From Pigoraptor vietnamica (Eukaryota > Opisthokonta > Filasterea): DNA of 42,882 nucleotides. The notes beneath the pieces are model-generated. The model saw nothing but the letters and a program-made list of their open reading frames with translations, was not told the DNA's origin and searched no databases. Both the position numbers and the translations under genes were made by a program. This document shows positions 1 through 11,837 of the stretch, in pieces. How positions within the stretch are numbered: the first letter of the stretch is position 1; each line of letters opens with the position of its first letter. The stretch is from positions 1-42,882 of the forward strand of contig CALSCQ010000284.1 in NCBI GenBank assembly GCA_943704525.1. Reading direction: 5' to 3'.

Positions 1-1014
1 ACTCATCTGATCGGAATTGGCCAGGGTCGTCGCCAGAACTTTGGCACCACACACACGCACGCGCGTCGACAGCGCCTTTGACCGACCGGTCACGCCATGT
101 TACAGTTTAGCACCAGCCTCAGCTCATCAGTTCGGCGTGCACATGGGCTACCATCGGGGGTAGGATAATCGTCTTCAGGCAAGGTACTCTGAGGGTCAGA
201 GACAACCCTATCCCAACAATTCTCTCATTTTCAAGAGCCCCGAGTGAAGATATTCCACGGTTTGCCGGAGTTTGGTAGACGACGTCCAAATGAATGTATT
301 GGAAGAAGCAAAGATGTGTGTCTAATATAGTCTCGGCGGTCGAGGCTGATCAGCGCCACCGGCTGCACAGTCTCGGGAACAGTGCAAGCCACTGTCCCGA
401 CCAGTCGGGTCAGTCTCAGAGCCGGTACGGCCGTCGTCAGTCCCCCGCCTATTCCGGGGACTCACCGTGACGCACTGCGCGGCGCCTCCCGCAATTTCAC
501 TGATTGTTGCTGCGCTGCCCCTTGCGCCAAGCACCCCTGTAATTGGGTTTCCCAGGTCGTCCTCCCAACAGCGAGCAGTGCGTCTGCGTGCACGTGTGCT
601 GCGTGCAGGTGTGCTGCGTGTTGCGTGCGAGGTACGTGCTGCAAGCGCGTTACATGCGTTACAGTTGTCACGGCGACGATCCCATTGGATGCCCAGAAAA
701 GACGGGGGCGAGGCCGCCGTTGCGTGGGTGCCCAAATCACAGCACCGCTCACTATGGGAAATGTATGGCGCACGCGTTATTACCCCGGCGGACAGCCCGT
801 GTCAACAAACCGAAACGGCTCGTGCGTGTGTGCGCCGCTGACGTGACGTACCTTCCCTACTCCACACTCCTCACACCCTGTCGTGCCTCTGCGGTGTGTG
901 CTGCAACGGCGCGTTGAAGGAGAGGCGGCATCTCGTTTCTCAGAAGGAGCGCTTGGTTGATTGGCTGCACACTTAGTTTCGTCAACCCCAATCCGTTTCT
1001 CCCACTTTCTCAAG
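1..1014. other. Intergenic region upstream of fascin; no gene recognised
   Basis: Only short overlapping open frames without recognisable protein character are seen, in all phases, as expected in GC-rich DNA. The last part is the probable fascin promoter and leader. It contains the 15-mer GTTGATTGGCTGCAC at 956-970, which includes an inverted CCAAT box and recurs upstream of the channel gene at 9140. The start of the window could hold the end of a neighbouring gene, but I see no convincing exon. Confidence 0.5.
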
Positions 1015-3165
1015 ATGGCGGAGGCTGCGTTCAACGAGACGCTCCAGTGGACCTTTGGTCTCATTGCGAGCACGGGCAAGTACCTTACGGCCGAGACGTT
1101 CGGCAATCAGATCAACGCCAACGGTGGGCTCTTGTCTGCGCCGCTGCTGCCGCGCGTGTTCCATGCAGCCGACCACTGACGCCATCGCCCCTCGCGCAGG
1201 CCCCAACCTCAAGAAGAAGCAGATCTTCACGCTTGAGCAGGATGCCGGCTCCCCCGTTGTCTACGTGAAGAGGTTGGTTTCCAACTGATGTAGCCCTTGA
1301 GGCGGTTGTGTTGCGTCCCGACCATGTGGGAGCGCCGTGTGTGCAAGTGTGCAATCTAATGGACGGCCGCCGCAGCCACCTCGGCAAGTACTTCTCCGCG
1401 ACGGAGAAGGGCGTCTTCACGTGCGACCAGGATGCCAAGGGCAAGAACGAGCAGTGGACCGTCGAGCCGCAGTCGGACGGCAAGTGGGCCTTCAAGAGCG
1501 CCCACGGCTACTACCTCGGCGGGTCGGCTGACAAGCTCTCGGCGTTTGGCCGCGCCATTGGCGAGACAGAGAAGTGGACCGTCCACCTCGCGATGCACCC
1601 CCAGTGAGTGTTTCGCGCTTGTCGGCACAATGGCTCTTCGAGCATTTGTCTCACACGTGTGTTTGGTCAGGGTCGTGCTCCGCAACGTCGGCCGCAAGCG
1701 CTATGTCCACCTCCAGGACGAGGAGCTCCGCGTTGTGACGGTGCGTATTGACACTTGTTCTGTGCGTTCATCGCCCCGGGAGTCTGGTTGTGCGTGTGCC
1801 TTGTGCCATCTCTTGTGCATAGATACATTGTATGTGGTGTGCTCACGTCGTTTCGCTTGCTGTGGCAGGACATTCCGTGGGGCACGTCGTCGCTCATTAC
1901 GCTCGAGTTCCACGATGGCAAGTACTCGCTCCGCGCGGCCAACAACAAGCTCCTCCACAAGGACGGCAAGCTCGTCGACACGCTCGACGACAACACGAAG
2001 TACATTATCGAGTTCCTCGAGAGCCGCATTGCCCTGCGCGCGTGCGACGGAAGTGAGTCGCGTGCCGCGCGTCTCTCCTCCGTGCTTTGTCGGGTGCTCC
2101 TGTGGCTGACGAGCATGCTTTGTACCGCAGAGTACCTCCAGGGCCACGGTCCCAAGGCGACGCTTTCCGCCAAGAAGGACAAGATCACGAAGGACGAGCT
2201 TTTCGAGCTTGAGGACAGCCACCCGCAGGTGAGCGCTGATGGGAGGCGGAGGAAGCGTAAAATTGGCCTCCCGGACGCACCTAACGCGGCTGCGTTTTCC
2301 TCCCAGGTGACGCTTGTGGCGCACAACGGCCGCTTCACGTCGAGCAAGCAGATTGAGGAGACGAAGGCCGACCAGCGCGAAGTCACCGACACTGAGATTT
2401 TCCAGCTGGAGCCCCACGGCGACAAGGTGCGTCCCTTCTCTTTCAGTCGATTTGCGCCTCATATCCCATTGTTCGCGTGCTGATGGCGTCCTGTTTTGTC
2501 GTTGCAGTGGGCCTTCCGCAACAACAAGGGCCAGTACTGGTCGGTCACGGCCGGCACGATCAGCGGCAACGCCAAGACGCGCGGCGCCAACGAGCTCTTC
2601 ACTGTCGCGTGGCACGGCACCCAGATCTCCATCAAGGGGGCCAACGGCAAGTTCGTCTCTGCGAAGCCCAACGGCCAGCTCTCCGCCTCGGCCGACGCCG
2701 CCGAGGAGAAGGAGAAGTTTACGATCACGCTCATCAACCGCCCCCAGATTGTGCTGCGTGGCGAGTATGGCTTCCTCGCCAGCAAGGCCCGCAGCGTCAT
2801 TTCGTGCGCCAGCGTGACGGCCGAGATCTTCCACATGGAGGCGAAGGACGGCAAGTACTCGCTGAAGGGCACCAACGGCAAGTGGTGGAAGGAGGTGGAC
2901 GACGGACAGTGGGGCACGGCCGGCGATGCGCCCGTCGAGTTTACGATTGAGATCCACACTCACTCGAAGCTCGTGCTACGCGCGCCCAACGGCAAGTTCT
3001 TCAAGGGCGAGCAGCACGGCGGGTGAGTACACAATGCTATGTGCGCTGCGTTTTGAGCCGTGTGCTTTAGTTTTTCTTTGCTCCCTGAATGTGCTGACGC
3101 GGTCGCTGCGCAGGTTCAAGGCGACGTCTGACAAGGCGGACAAGGACGAACTGCTCGAGTATTGA
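1015..3165 (+). CDS. FSCN: Fascin, actin-bundling protein (nine exons)
   Basis: Spliced model 1015-1123, 1200-1272, 1376-1603, 1671-1740, 1869-2052, 2131-2228, 2307-2426, 2508-3022, 3114-3165. All introns are GT-AG and the model gives 482 residues with no frame break. The protein consists of four successive beta-trefoil units with repeated GKY/GKF-type strands such as GKYLTAETFG, GKYSLRAANN and APNGKFFKGE. It ends in DKDELLEY, like the acidic -WEY end of animal fascins. Length matches the family (about 490). Fascin crosslinks parallel actin filaments in filopodia-like protrusions, which fits a motile cell. The start ATG lies in AAGATGGCG, a context shared by several genes here. Family assignment is strong. 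Which trefoil sites bind actin was not assessed. Confidence 0.93.
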
Positions 3166-3599
3166 GAGCACGAAGCACGCGCATTGTACATTGCGGCGCA
3201 GCGCACGACGGCGCACCCGCGCAAAACTCTGCAGTAAAGAAACTATAAAGAATGTTATTGCGTGCGCTGCTGGTGTTTCGCACTCGCGAGTTGCCACCCC
3301 GGATGCGCGCGGCGGACACCCACCCCCGCGGGGGCGCGCAATTTGGGGCGCACCGGCCACGCGGCCCAAATTGCCCGACGTGCCCAATGAACGGGCGCGG
3401 GTGATGGGGCACAGGCCACCACGTGCACCGGGCGCCGGTTGAAAGGCGCGCGTGTTGCGCAGCCGGCGCGGCGATGCACACACTCTGCCCGCGCAGCACC
3501 CGCCAGCACGCAAGCCGCAGGTGAGGGCACAAAACTGCGCGCTTATTGGGAGAGCCGTGCGTGTGTGGGGAGTGTCCTGCTGTGTGTGTGTGTGTCAGG
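3166..3599. other. Intergenic region between fascin and peroxiredoxin
   Basis: This stretch holds the fascin 3' end and the peroxiredoxin promoter. It includes a perfect 10-base inverted repeat, GCAATTTGGG at 3338-3347 against CCCAAATTGC at 3365-3374, with a 17-base loop. There is a CACGTG E-box core at 3420-3425. No coding sequence is seen. Confidence 0.5.
3338..3374. promoter_or_regulatory. 10-bp inverted repeat upstream of the peroxiredoxin gene
   Basis: GCAATTTGGG and CCCAAATTGC are perfectly complementary around a 17-base loop, about 230 bases before the peroxiredoxin ATG. It could be a dimeric factor site or a DNA hairpin. Function is unknown. Confidence 0.4.
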
Positions 3600-4749
3600 A
3601 TGGCGTCTTACGTCAGCGCGGCGGCCTGTGCCGTGGCCATTGTGTGCATTGTTGGCGCTGTCGCGTCCGAGCACAACTGTCGCTCGTTTGCTGCCTCGGA
3701 AGTGTACCCATCTGATATGCATCGTGGCGAACACGCGCTAGTCATGTCGAAGGCCGTTATCCAGAAGCCGGCGCCGTTCTTCAAGGCCACCGCTGTCGTC
3801 GACGGCGAGTTCAAGGAGATCTCGCTTGAGCAGTACCGCGGTGGGTGGCGCATGCAGGCCCGTCATTGCGTGCTGAGTGGACCACGGGGCATTGGACCCT
3901 GCTGGATGCTCCGCGGTTGTGTTCCTGAGTGTGCCTCATTGAATTTCGCAATTTACTCGCAGGCAAGTATGTCGTCCTCTTCTTCTACCCGCTCGACTTG
4001 TGAGTATTGTGCGCTTTACGCCAGTGACTTCCAGTGACTTTTGCGGATGTCAGCCTTCGCCAGCAGCGCATGATTTCACTTGCATATTGGTCCATTTTCG
4101 CTCACCTTTTTCCTGGCCTTTTGCAGCACGTTTGTCTGCCCCACGGAGATTATTGCGTTCAGCGACCGTGCGGCGGAGTTCCGCGCCATCAACACGGAAG
4201 TGATTGCCGCGTCGGTGGACTCGCACTTTACGCACCTCGCGTGGGTGAACACGCCCCGCAAGGACGGCGGCCTCGGCAAGATGGACATCCCCATCCTCGC
4301 GGACCTCACGAAGCAGATCTCGCGCGACTATGGTGTCCTCCTCGAGGATGCTGGCATTGCGCTCCGGTGAGCCTCTCGATTGCCTCCTGCATGCCCCGCC
4401 CCCCTGTCGCGCGTGTACCTTTCTGACGACTAACACACCGCGCCTGCAGCGGCCTGTTCATTATCGATGACAAGGGCATCCTGCGCCAGATCACCATCAA
4501 CGATCTCCCTGTCGGCCGCAGCGTGGATGAGACGCTCCGCCTTGTCCAGGCCTTCCAGTTCACCGACAAGCACGGAGAGGGTGAGTCTTTGAGCGCCGTT
4601 GTTGCTGTGCTGGGTGCGAGGCTTTTCTTTGCATTCGGTGGTTGCTGACTGAGTTCCTTTTTGCAGTGTGCCCCGCTGGCTGGAAGCCCGGCTCCTCGAC
4701 GATCAAGCCCGATGTTAAGGCCTCGAAGGAGTTTTTTTCGAAGCAGTGA
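3600..4749 (+). CDS. PRDX4: Secretory-pathway 2-Cys peroxiredoxin (PRDX4-like)
   Basis: Exons 3600-3840, 3963-3999, 4127-4366, 4450-4580, 4667-4749 give 243 residues. Residues 1-23 form a hydrophobic signal peptide (cleavage near VASEHN). An extra N-terminal Cys follows (C27 in HNCRSF) and then EVYPSD, both typical of PRDX4. The peroxidatic Cys is C97 in FVCPTE and the resolving Cys is C218 in EVCPAGW. The GGLG loop is present, while the C-terminal YF motif reads EFF. The enzyme reduces H2O2 and, in the ER, can feed oxidising equivalents to protein disulfide isomerase. There is no KDEL, as in animal PRDX4. The start was chosen because it gives the signal peptide and the ATGGCG context. Enzyme identity is very secure; ER location is inferred from the leader. 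Confidence 0.95.
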
Positions 4750-5508
4750 GACGATGCGGCGTGTGCGTGTGCGCGTCGCGTGACAGCTAAAGACAAAATG
4801 CACCTTAATTTGTGGACACGGCCTACGCTTTCAGACGAGCGTGTTTTATTTATTTCGAGGAGACCCATGCATGAGACAGGAGTGCTAGTCTATTCAAGGC
4901 GACGCGAAGTTGGTTGCCGAAAAAGTTGAACTGCGTCGCCTTCAAGTGTGTCGTCAGTCACATCTTCCAGCCCATGCCGTTCGTCAGCGTACGCGAAATT
5001 GTGCTGGTCTGCTGCAATTATCGCCGACCACAGTCTCCGACGCCAAAACGGTGGCAAGCCACGCTGTACCTGCTCAAGTAAGAGGCACAGCGCAAAGATC
5101 TATCGAGCCGGCAACCCAGGAGTACCCCTGCCGGCAACCGGGCTCTGAACAGCAAACAGTCATCAAATCGGCCGAAATCTCGGCAATTTCCACCGAAAAC
5201 TTTGTACGTACACTGCATAGACTGAAAAGCAGCGCCGACCCGCAGAAAGGCGACGCCCGAGAGCCAAACGAAGTAGTGGCCACACTCGTACGGCCCTCAA
5301 ACAGACTCCAGACGCATTCGCAGCCGCTCAGGCTGTGCGCGGCCGAGGCACAGTTTACAGTAGAATCGCCCTTGCGTATTGGGTCGAATTTTTTCTCGTT
5401 CCCCTCATCGAGACTTCTTACTCGCTACAATCAGAGATGCGTGGACCGAGCGGTCGTGTCTCGTGAGCGCTGTTATTTTTGCGAGTTCGGCCGTCCCAAT
5501 CCTCGAGA
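4750..5508. other. Intergenic region between peroxiredoxin and RhoGEF
   Basis: The region holds the peroxiredoxin 3' UTR, with an AT-rich TTTTATTTATTT stretch near 4845, and the RhoGEF promoter. Open frames here are short and show no family similarity. No RNA gene or repeat was recognised. Confidence 0.5.
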
Positions 5509-6422
5509 ATGGGCGAGGCGGGCGCAGATGTAAAGCGCATCTCTGCGCAGGAGATGTCGCTGTTGGAGTTTCTGAACGACGAGCCGGCTGCGGACAAGCG
5601 GCGGAAGTCCAAGGTGGACGCAGCTATCTTGAAGCAGATTCAAGAGCGCGTCTACTCGCCGGAGGAAATTGCAAGGATAGTGAAGGTTCAGGCGCTTGTG
5701 CGCGGGCGCCTGCGACGACTGGCCTATCGGAAGCTATGTGAGTGGGAAAAGCATGGCCCTCGAATTGATTGCCGTGCGCATTTTTGCGTCGTGTGGATGT
5801 GATTTGGCATGCTGGCGCTTGAGAGTGACGTGTCGCGTGAGAGGGACGTGTCGCTTGAGAGGGACGTGTCGCTTGAGAGGGATGCGTCGCTTATTCGAGT
5901 GCGTGGATGGGTGCAGCGCGACGGAAACTTATAGTCAATGAGCTGCTTGAGACCGAGGGAACATATGTCAAGACGCTGCGGCTAATCGACAGGGTGGGTG
6001 GTTGGGCTCAATGCCGCGCATGCTGCAACAATGCACTCACCGCCGGCCTCGCAGTGGTACATTCGGCCCCTCACGGCGCACGCGCTGCAGTCGCCGGGCC
6101 ACGACTACGTCATATTGACGGTGGAGGAGATTGGGACGCTTTTCTCGGAAATTCCGGAGATGTGCAAGGTGCACCTGGCTCTGCTCAACCAGCTGCAGGA
6201 GCGGTGGGTTGAAATGGATGGCGTGGTTGGAAGGAGTTTGGCCCAGCGAGTGCGGGTTCGGTTCGGCAGACTTAGCTTTGTTCGACTGACGAAGGGGGAT
6301 TGGCCGCGTCTCTCTTCGTGCGCGGCTGTGGTTCGCACCTCTCTGAGATGCCATATTGTGCAGGATGGACAAGTGGTCGGCGTATCAGACAATCGGCGAC
6401 ATCTTTCTTGACATGGTGTGTG

Positions 6423-6486
<64 letters not shown>

Positions 6487-8502
6487 AACTCGTGCCTGCA
6501 TGGGCGCTGGCGTTCATGTCTATGTGCTGACGCGCTGCCCTTCAGACGTCGGCAAATCTTGGGATGTATACGGTGTACGTGAGCAACTTTGATGCTGCGA
6601 CCGCGGTCTTAAACGCCCACAAGAACGATTCGCTGCTGAAAAAATTTCTCGACGTGAGTTGCGCTCATACAGTTGATTGCGCTGTGCTTATGGTGGCGCA
6701 GCTATGCTTACGCGCGTGTTTGTGCGCCTCGCAGGAGAAGAGGGACTTCCACGGCGTCAAGGACGCGCTCTCGGACCTCCTCATCACGCCCGTGCAGCGA
6801 ATTCCCCGCTACGTCTTGTTACTCGAGGTGCGATCTCCTGATTGTGCTTGGCATGTGGGGTATTTGGATGCATTCACTGCCCGCGTGACTGTAATATGGG
6901 CATTGACTCGCGAATTCTCTGTATCTTGCAGCAAATTCTGCGGCAGACGCCGTCCGGTCACCCCGACCACGAGAAGCTCACGCTTGCGCTGCAGCACATT
7001 CGCCGTGTGGCGCACATTATCAACGACCGCAAGCGCGCCGTTCAGGTCGTTGAAGAGATCCAGACGCGCGTGATTGGGATGCCGGAGGTGCGTGTGTGTC
7101 ATGGTGTGCTGCGGCAGCGTGCGGTGGGGTGTTTGCGTGTGTGTCACAGTGTGCTGCAGCCCAGCACGTGTGGTGGGGCGTTTGCGTGTCTGTGTGGGCG
7201 CCTGCTGAGGCTGTGCTGCGCAGGGCATTGTGGATGCCGAGCGCTATCTCGTGTTTGAGGCGGACGCGATCGAAGTGAAGAGCGGGCGACAAAAGCTGCG
7301 GCACCTCTTCCTCTTCAACGACCTTTTATTGTGCGCGACACCGCGCATCTCGGGGTTCTCCTTCTCCTTCTCGACGAAGCCCACGACGATCCAGTACCAG
7401 TTTAAGTGGAAGATCAAGCTCGGGGACGTCGACCTCAAGGACGCGCCGCAATCGGCCGCCGTGGGCAAGGGCGTCTTTGGCGGGGGCGGCGACGTAGTAA
7501 CAGGTTGGTTTTTCTTGGGCTGTATGCAGTGCACATTTCGGCGGCTTGGAGGCGCGGCGCCATTGCGGTCAGTCGTTTATACGTGTTTTGTCGCGTTGCA
7601 GAGAACCAGTACGGCGGCGTGCTGCAGATTGTACATTGGAAGACGGTCGGCAGCGACACGATCACGTTTCTCATGAAAGTGGACGACGCGGCAGCATGGT
7701 CCGAGAAGATTCTCGATCTCAAACGACTCCTGAAAGGTGCGTGCTCTGCGCATGTGTCAACCACATGCCTCTCTCGGCCCTAATGGGTATCGCCCGATTA
7801 CAGAGTCGCGGTCGCGCACAAGCAGCTTCCACCAGACGGTGCTCAAGAAGCGCGACACTGTCAAGCGAAAGATGACGCTGAAGCGAAATCCCATCCCAAA
7901 GTTTGGGTCGACCAGCCCGACGAGTTCGCCGAGCGCGTCGCCCGCGATTCCGCGCGGCCTGCAGGTACCGAACAACGGCGAGAACGGCAGCATGCTCGTC
8001 ATGTCCAAGTTCAACCGCCTCACGTCGTCGATGAACGACCTTCCCTCGGTGGCGGGCACAAACCCCGAGCTGCGCGAGATGCTCGGCCGCAAGCTGTCGT
8101 CGGTGCGTGCCCTTTGCTGTCGCTGTGCGACGGGAACCTTCATCTCACTGGAGCTGTGCATGTGCAGGCGCCTGATCAAGAGAGCCCTGTCGGTGAAATC
8201 AAGACGCGAGTAGCAGAACTGGAGAAGGAGATTGGCGTCGAGGAGCGCATTCTCGCCGCCGCTGAGAACATTCGCCAGATATATAAGACGCAGAACGCGC
8301 CGAAATCCAAAATGCAGGAGGTGAGGCTTTTTTTTGGGCGGCATGGCTCAATGTGCGCTGCGGCCACGCTCGAGTTTTGCTAAGCGAGTTTCCTTGGTTC
8401 GTTTTCCAGATCGAGCGACAGTACCAAGATGCAAACGAAAAGTTGACGGACTTGCGCGCCGAGCTCGCGCTGTGTCTGACGACCATTCAATTGCACAAAT
8501 GA
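5509..8502 (+). CDS. Dbl-family RhoGEF with IQ, DH, PH and HR1-like regions
   Basis: Exons 5509-5737, 5917-5993, 6055-6203, 6364-6415, 6546-6653, 6735-6827, 6932-7087, 7224-7503, 7602-7736, 7804-8102, 8168-8320, 8410-8502 give 607 residues. An IQ motif lies at about 55-76 (VKVQALVRGRLRRLAYRKL). The DH domain (about 81-275) starts IVNELLETEGTYVKTLRLI and contains the conserved PVQRIPRYVLLLE. The PH domain (about 289-427) contains HLFLFNDLLLC. A basic Ser/Pro-rich linker follows, then a C-terminal coiled-coil pair resembling an HR1 Rho-binding fold (about 527-607). DH-PH proteins load GTP onto Rho/Rac/Cdc42. The IQ motif suggests calmodulin control, and the HR1-like end suggests binding of the GTP-loaded product. 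The last two roles are inference. Confidence 0.9.
5821..5892 (+). repeat. 18-bp tandem repeat (four copies) in RhoGEF intron 1
   Basis: Four consecutive 18-base units of the form GAGAGGGACGTGTCGCTT lie head to tail. The first and last carry substitutions. The array ends 24 bases before the acceptor at 5916. Confidence 0.85.
6424..6484 (+). repeat. (GT)n microsatellite at the 5' splice site of a RhoGEF intron
   Basis: About 30 GT units start almost directly at the donor (exon ends 6415). The donor itself is part of the repeat-like sequence. Confidence 0.95.
7088..7223 (+). repeat. Internal direct duplication in RhoGEF intron
   Basis: This intron contains two related units of about 50 bases, each with GTGTGCTGC, GGTGGGG and GTTTGCGTGT in the same order. 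The second unit carries CTGCAGCCCAGCACG (7154-7168), the complement of the core repeated seven times at 39341-39574. Confidence 0.65.
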
Positions 8503-9139
8503 AGACTAGCTCTGTCCGTTATTAGGAAGTGCTTCATTGAAAGTAACTGAGACAGCTCTTACCTCGCCCGTCGATATCAGCGACACGCTTTGTTTGCCAA
8601 CAATGGGCGTACCCTATTTTCCCGACTAGTAACCTCTTCACTGGGATGATTTTATTGGAAAAGTGTGGAATTTTTCCTCGATTCTCGGGGCGTTTCCAAT
8701 AAAGAGGGTGGGCGAGAGTCACTCGCGCCCGTGAAATTGGAGCGCCCCTCGAGACGGACCCAAAATAAGCCGAAATCCAATTCACCATTGGCGGAATGTG
8801 GTAACACGGAAATGCCAACACGACTGAACTGCAAATTCGCACAGACGACGCACACAAGGCATGCATGCCAGCGAGATTGGACGCGCGCAGCCGAAAGTGA
8901 GGGCGCAATTCCACGCGCACAGACTTCAAAGTGCACGTGAGCGCGCTCTGTGTGCGAGCGGCGTATTTGTGGGGCCTGCTTACGTTGATTGGCTGCACTG
9001 CGGCGTGGACTACTCGAAGAATCCGTGTGTCGCTCCGTCAAACCATAGTGACCTCTGAGAATGGGATCCGGGTAGGCGTGCTTCTGACGACATACACTTT
9101 CGGTCGTGGGGGGGCCACGCGCCCTGTCCCACTGCGAAG
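8503..9139. other. Intergenic region between RhoGEF and the channel gene
   Basis: No coding sequence is seen. The region contains an 11-base inverted repeat carrying AATAAA on both strands (8651-8703), a CACGTGA at 8934-8940, and the 15-mer GTTGATTGGCTGCAC at 8984-8998 shared with the fascin promoter. Confidence 0.55.
8651..8703. terminator. Inverted repeat with AATAAA on both strands (possible poly(A) region)
   Basis: TTTATTGGAAA at 8651-8661 is the exact reverse complement of TTTCCAATAAA at 8693-8703. AATAAA therefore occurs on both strands, about 200 bases after the RhoGEF stop. A poly(A) role is plausible but unproven. Confidence 0.4.
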
Positions 9140-11806
9140 ATGGGAGTCATGAAGACAGTCGTTGTCAGCGTGCACGAAGTGGAGGAGCTCATCACGTTCG
9201 CCGACGACATAGCGACGGAGGACCTCGTGGAAGTGTTCCGCGCGGCAGGTGCGTTGTTGGCGTGCTCTGTGGCACTGGGTGCGACTCGCTGTGGTCGAGT
9301 GGTCTGATTCCATCGCAAAACGCGCACAGCCAAAGCGGGGCCTCAGGACCTTCTGCAGCTTCGCGAGCTCAACACGCGCGCCATTGTGCCCATCACGCGC
9401 GATCTGCCCGAGAATGACCGCTCGTCGCCCTATGTCCTCACGTTGATCCAGCCCGCGCGTGGGTATTTGCGATAATTCGAAAATATGTGCGCCCGTGGCA
9501 TCGGATAATTGGGTGCATGCTTTTCGTGCTGCCGTCTGCTCACCAGGGTCGGAAGTCCGTCAGCGGAAAATCTCTGCGTTCGCTCACCAGCGCATGGAAG
9601 AGGTGCGTCGCTGTCGTGTGGACGCGGATGCGGGGTTCCAGGGAGGGGAGGGGGGAGGGAGAGAGCGGGGGAGGTGGCATTTCTGTCGGTGATCAGCGCC
9701 GCTTGCTGCAAAAGGCCCAACCACTTTTCCGCGCACGCAGCTGCGTTCGATGAGCCGCGCCAATCTCAACCTCGGCAACAATGGCGTGTCCGGCAGCCGG
9801 CCCAATCTGGCCAATGTGACCAGCGCTGTCACTGGCAGCCGGCCCAATCTGGCCAATGTGACCAGCGCTGTCACTGGTAGCCGCGCGACGCTTGCGGGCG
9901 GAGACGGTGCGGACATGGCGGGCTCCGTGTGCACGTTGTCTGCTGCGTGAATAAGCTGCCGTCTTCCATGGGACAGCTACTCGTGCTTTGGATGCTCGTG
10001 TATTGCAACCTCTCTGTCGCAAGTGCGCTTACTGTGCTCCTGCGCCCACACAGCATCCGACGGCGACAATGTCGGGGAGATGCAGCGCCTGCCGTACAAC
10101 ACGAACCTCGGCCCCGCGCCCGCCGCTGTCCCATACCGCGGCCCTCGGCGCGAGTCAATCACTAGCTTTGGGCTGTCGTTCACGCCAAACCGGAAGGTGT
10201 CTGTGGCGACGACGGGGCGGACGTCCTCGTCCGCGCGGTCCGAGAAGGCCATCGGCATGGACCTCCCCAGCTCTATCGCGACAAAGATGCGCAAGTCGAG
10301 CGTGATAGCGGGGGGCAGCGTCGGTGGGTATTCTCGAGGGTCTGTTTGTGTTTGGTTCGTGAGGAAAGTTGTCGCTGAGCATACATGCGCGCTCTGCAGG
10401 ATCCCCAGAGGGTGCGCGCACGCAGCGCCTGACGTCCGACGTGCGCAACGTCACGAGGGAGCACCTCGAACTGCTGCAGGCGGAGGCGCGGCGTGTGCGC
10501 GAACTGGAGATGGCCGAGCTGCGCCCGCGCTTCCTCATCCGCATCGACTCGCCGTTTGCGAAGGCACGTCAGTGCGACCACGTGCTCTGTGCTGCATGTG
10601 GCCCCTGTTGCGCCGCTTACTGACGAGCATTCTCCGCGCAGACGTGGACGATTGTGTACCTCTTTGCGCTCATCGTCAACGCCTTCACCATTCCGTTCTC
10701 GATTGCCTTTCCGGAGGGCGCCGATCCCGTGCCCGTCGCGCTCCTGATCAGCTACATCATGGACGTCGTCCTTGTCGCCGACATCTTCCTCCGCTTCCAG
10801 TGGGAGTTTATCGAGAACGAGACGCGGATCGACACGGCGCGAGAGATTTCGCGCCATTACCGCCGAAAACAGTTCCGCTGGGACGTGGCGGCCGTGCTGC
10901 CCCTCGATCTCGTCGCGATCGCGTACGGGGGGATATACCTGCTGCCGGTCCTGCGTGTGAACCGTATGCTCAACGTGCCGAAGGTGTTTCGCCACTTCAA
11001 GGAGCAGGAGAACGACATCAAGCGCGAGACGGGCCTCATCCGCGTCCGCATGTACGTCACGCTCGGCCTCATCATCATGCACACGCTCGCGTGCATCTGG
11101 CGCCTCATCGCCTGCTACCCGACGTTCGACGACGACCTCACGCACTGCAGGAAACACGTGGGTGGAATGGGTGCCCGGTGCAGCCTCTTTTGCCACGGCG
11201 CGTTATTCTGTCCAGACACTCAACCGCCTCCTGCCGCGCTCTCATCTTGTCCTCCTCTTTCAGGGCTGGGTGGTTGCGTCGCAGCACATGTTCGGCAACT
11301 CAAAGTTCAGCCTCTACGTCGTATCGATGTACTGGACGATATGCAGGTGGGCCTTTGTGTGTCCGCCGCCCTCCTTTGCATGTGTGCGCGTCACAAGCAG
11401 TCGCAATTCGTTCGCACGGCAATAACGCGCTGTCCGTGCAGCATGACATCTGTCGGCTATGGCGACGTCCTCGCCACGAATGACTTTGAGCGCATCTACG
11501 CGTGCCTCGTGATGGTGGGTGCGGGCAGAGGGTGGAGAGGACAGGTGCTGAGGGCCGAGTGAGATATTGACAGCGCCTCGTTGTCCCTCGCAGGTGCTCG
11601 GTGTCTGCCTCTTCTCGTTTGTTATGGGCAACATTGCCAGCGCCGTCGCGCAGGCGGACGCAATGCGCGCCGAATTTCGCGAGAAAGTGCGCACCGTTCG
11701 CGAGTACATGGCGTACCACGACATACGGCCCGAGTTGCAGGTGCGTCTCGTTACTATGGACCCCATGTTGTGTGTTCGTAGTGTTTCTCCCAAACGTTGT
11801 GCGTGT

Positions 11807-11837
<31 letters not shown>

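Noticed and set aside
322-917. Several overlapping open frames of 100-150 codons on both strands
   Set aside because: All are low-information, Cys/Arg-rich frames without recognisable motifs, in DNA where stops are rare because of high GC. No splice pattern joins them into a protein.
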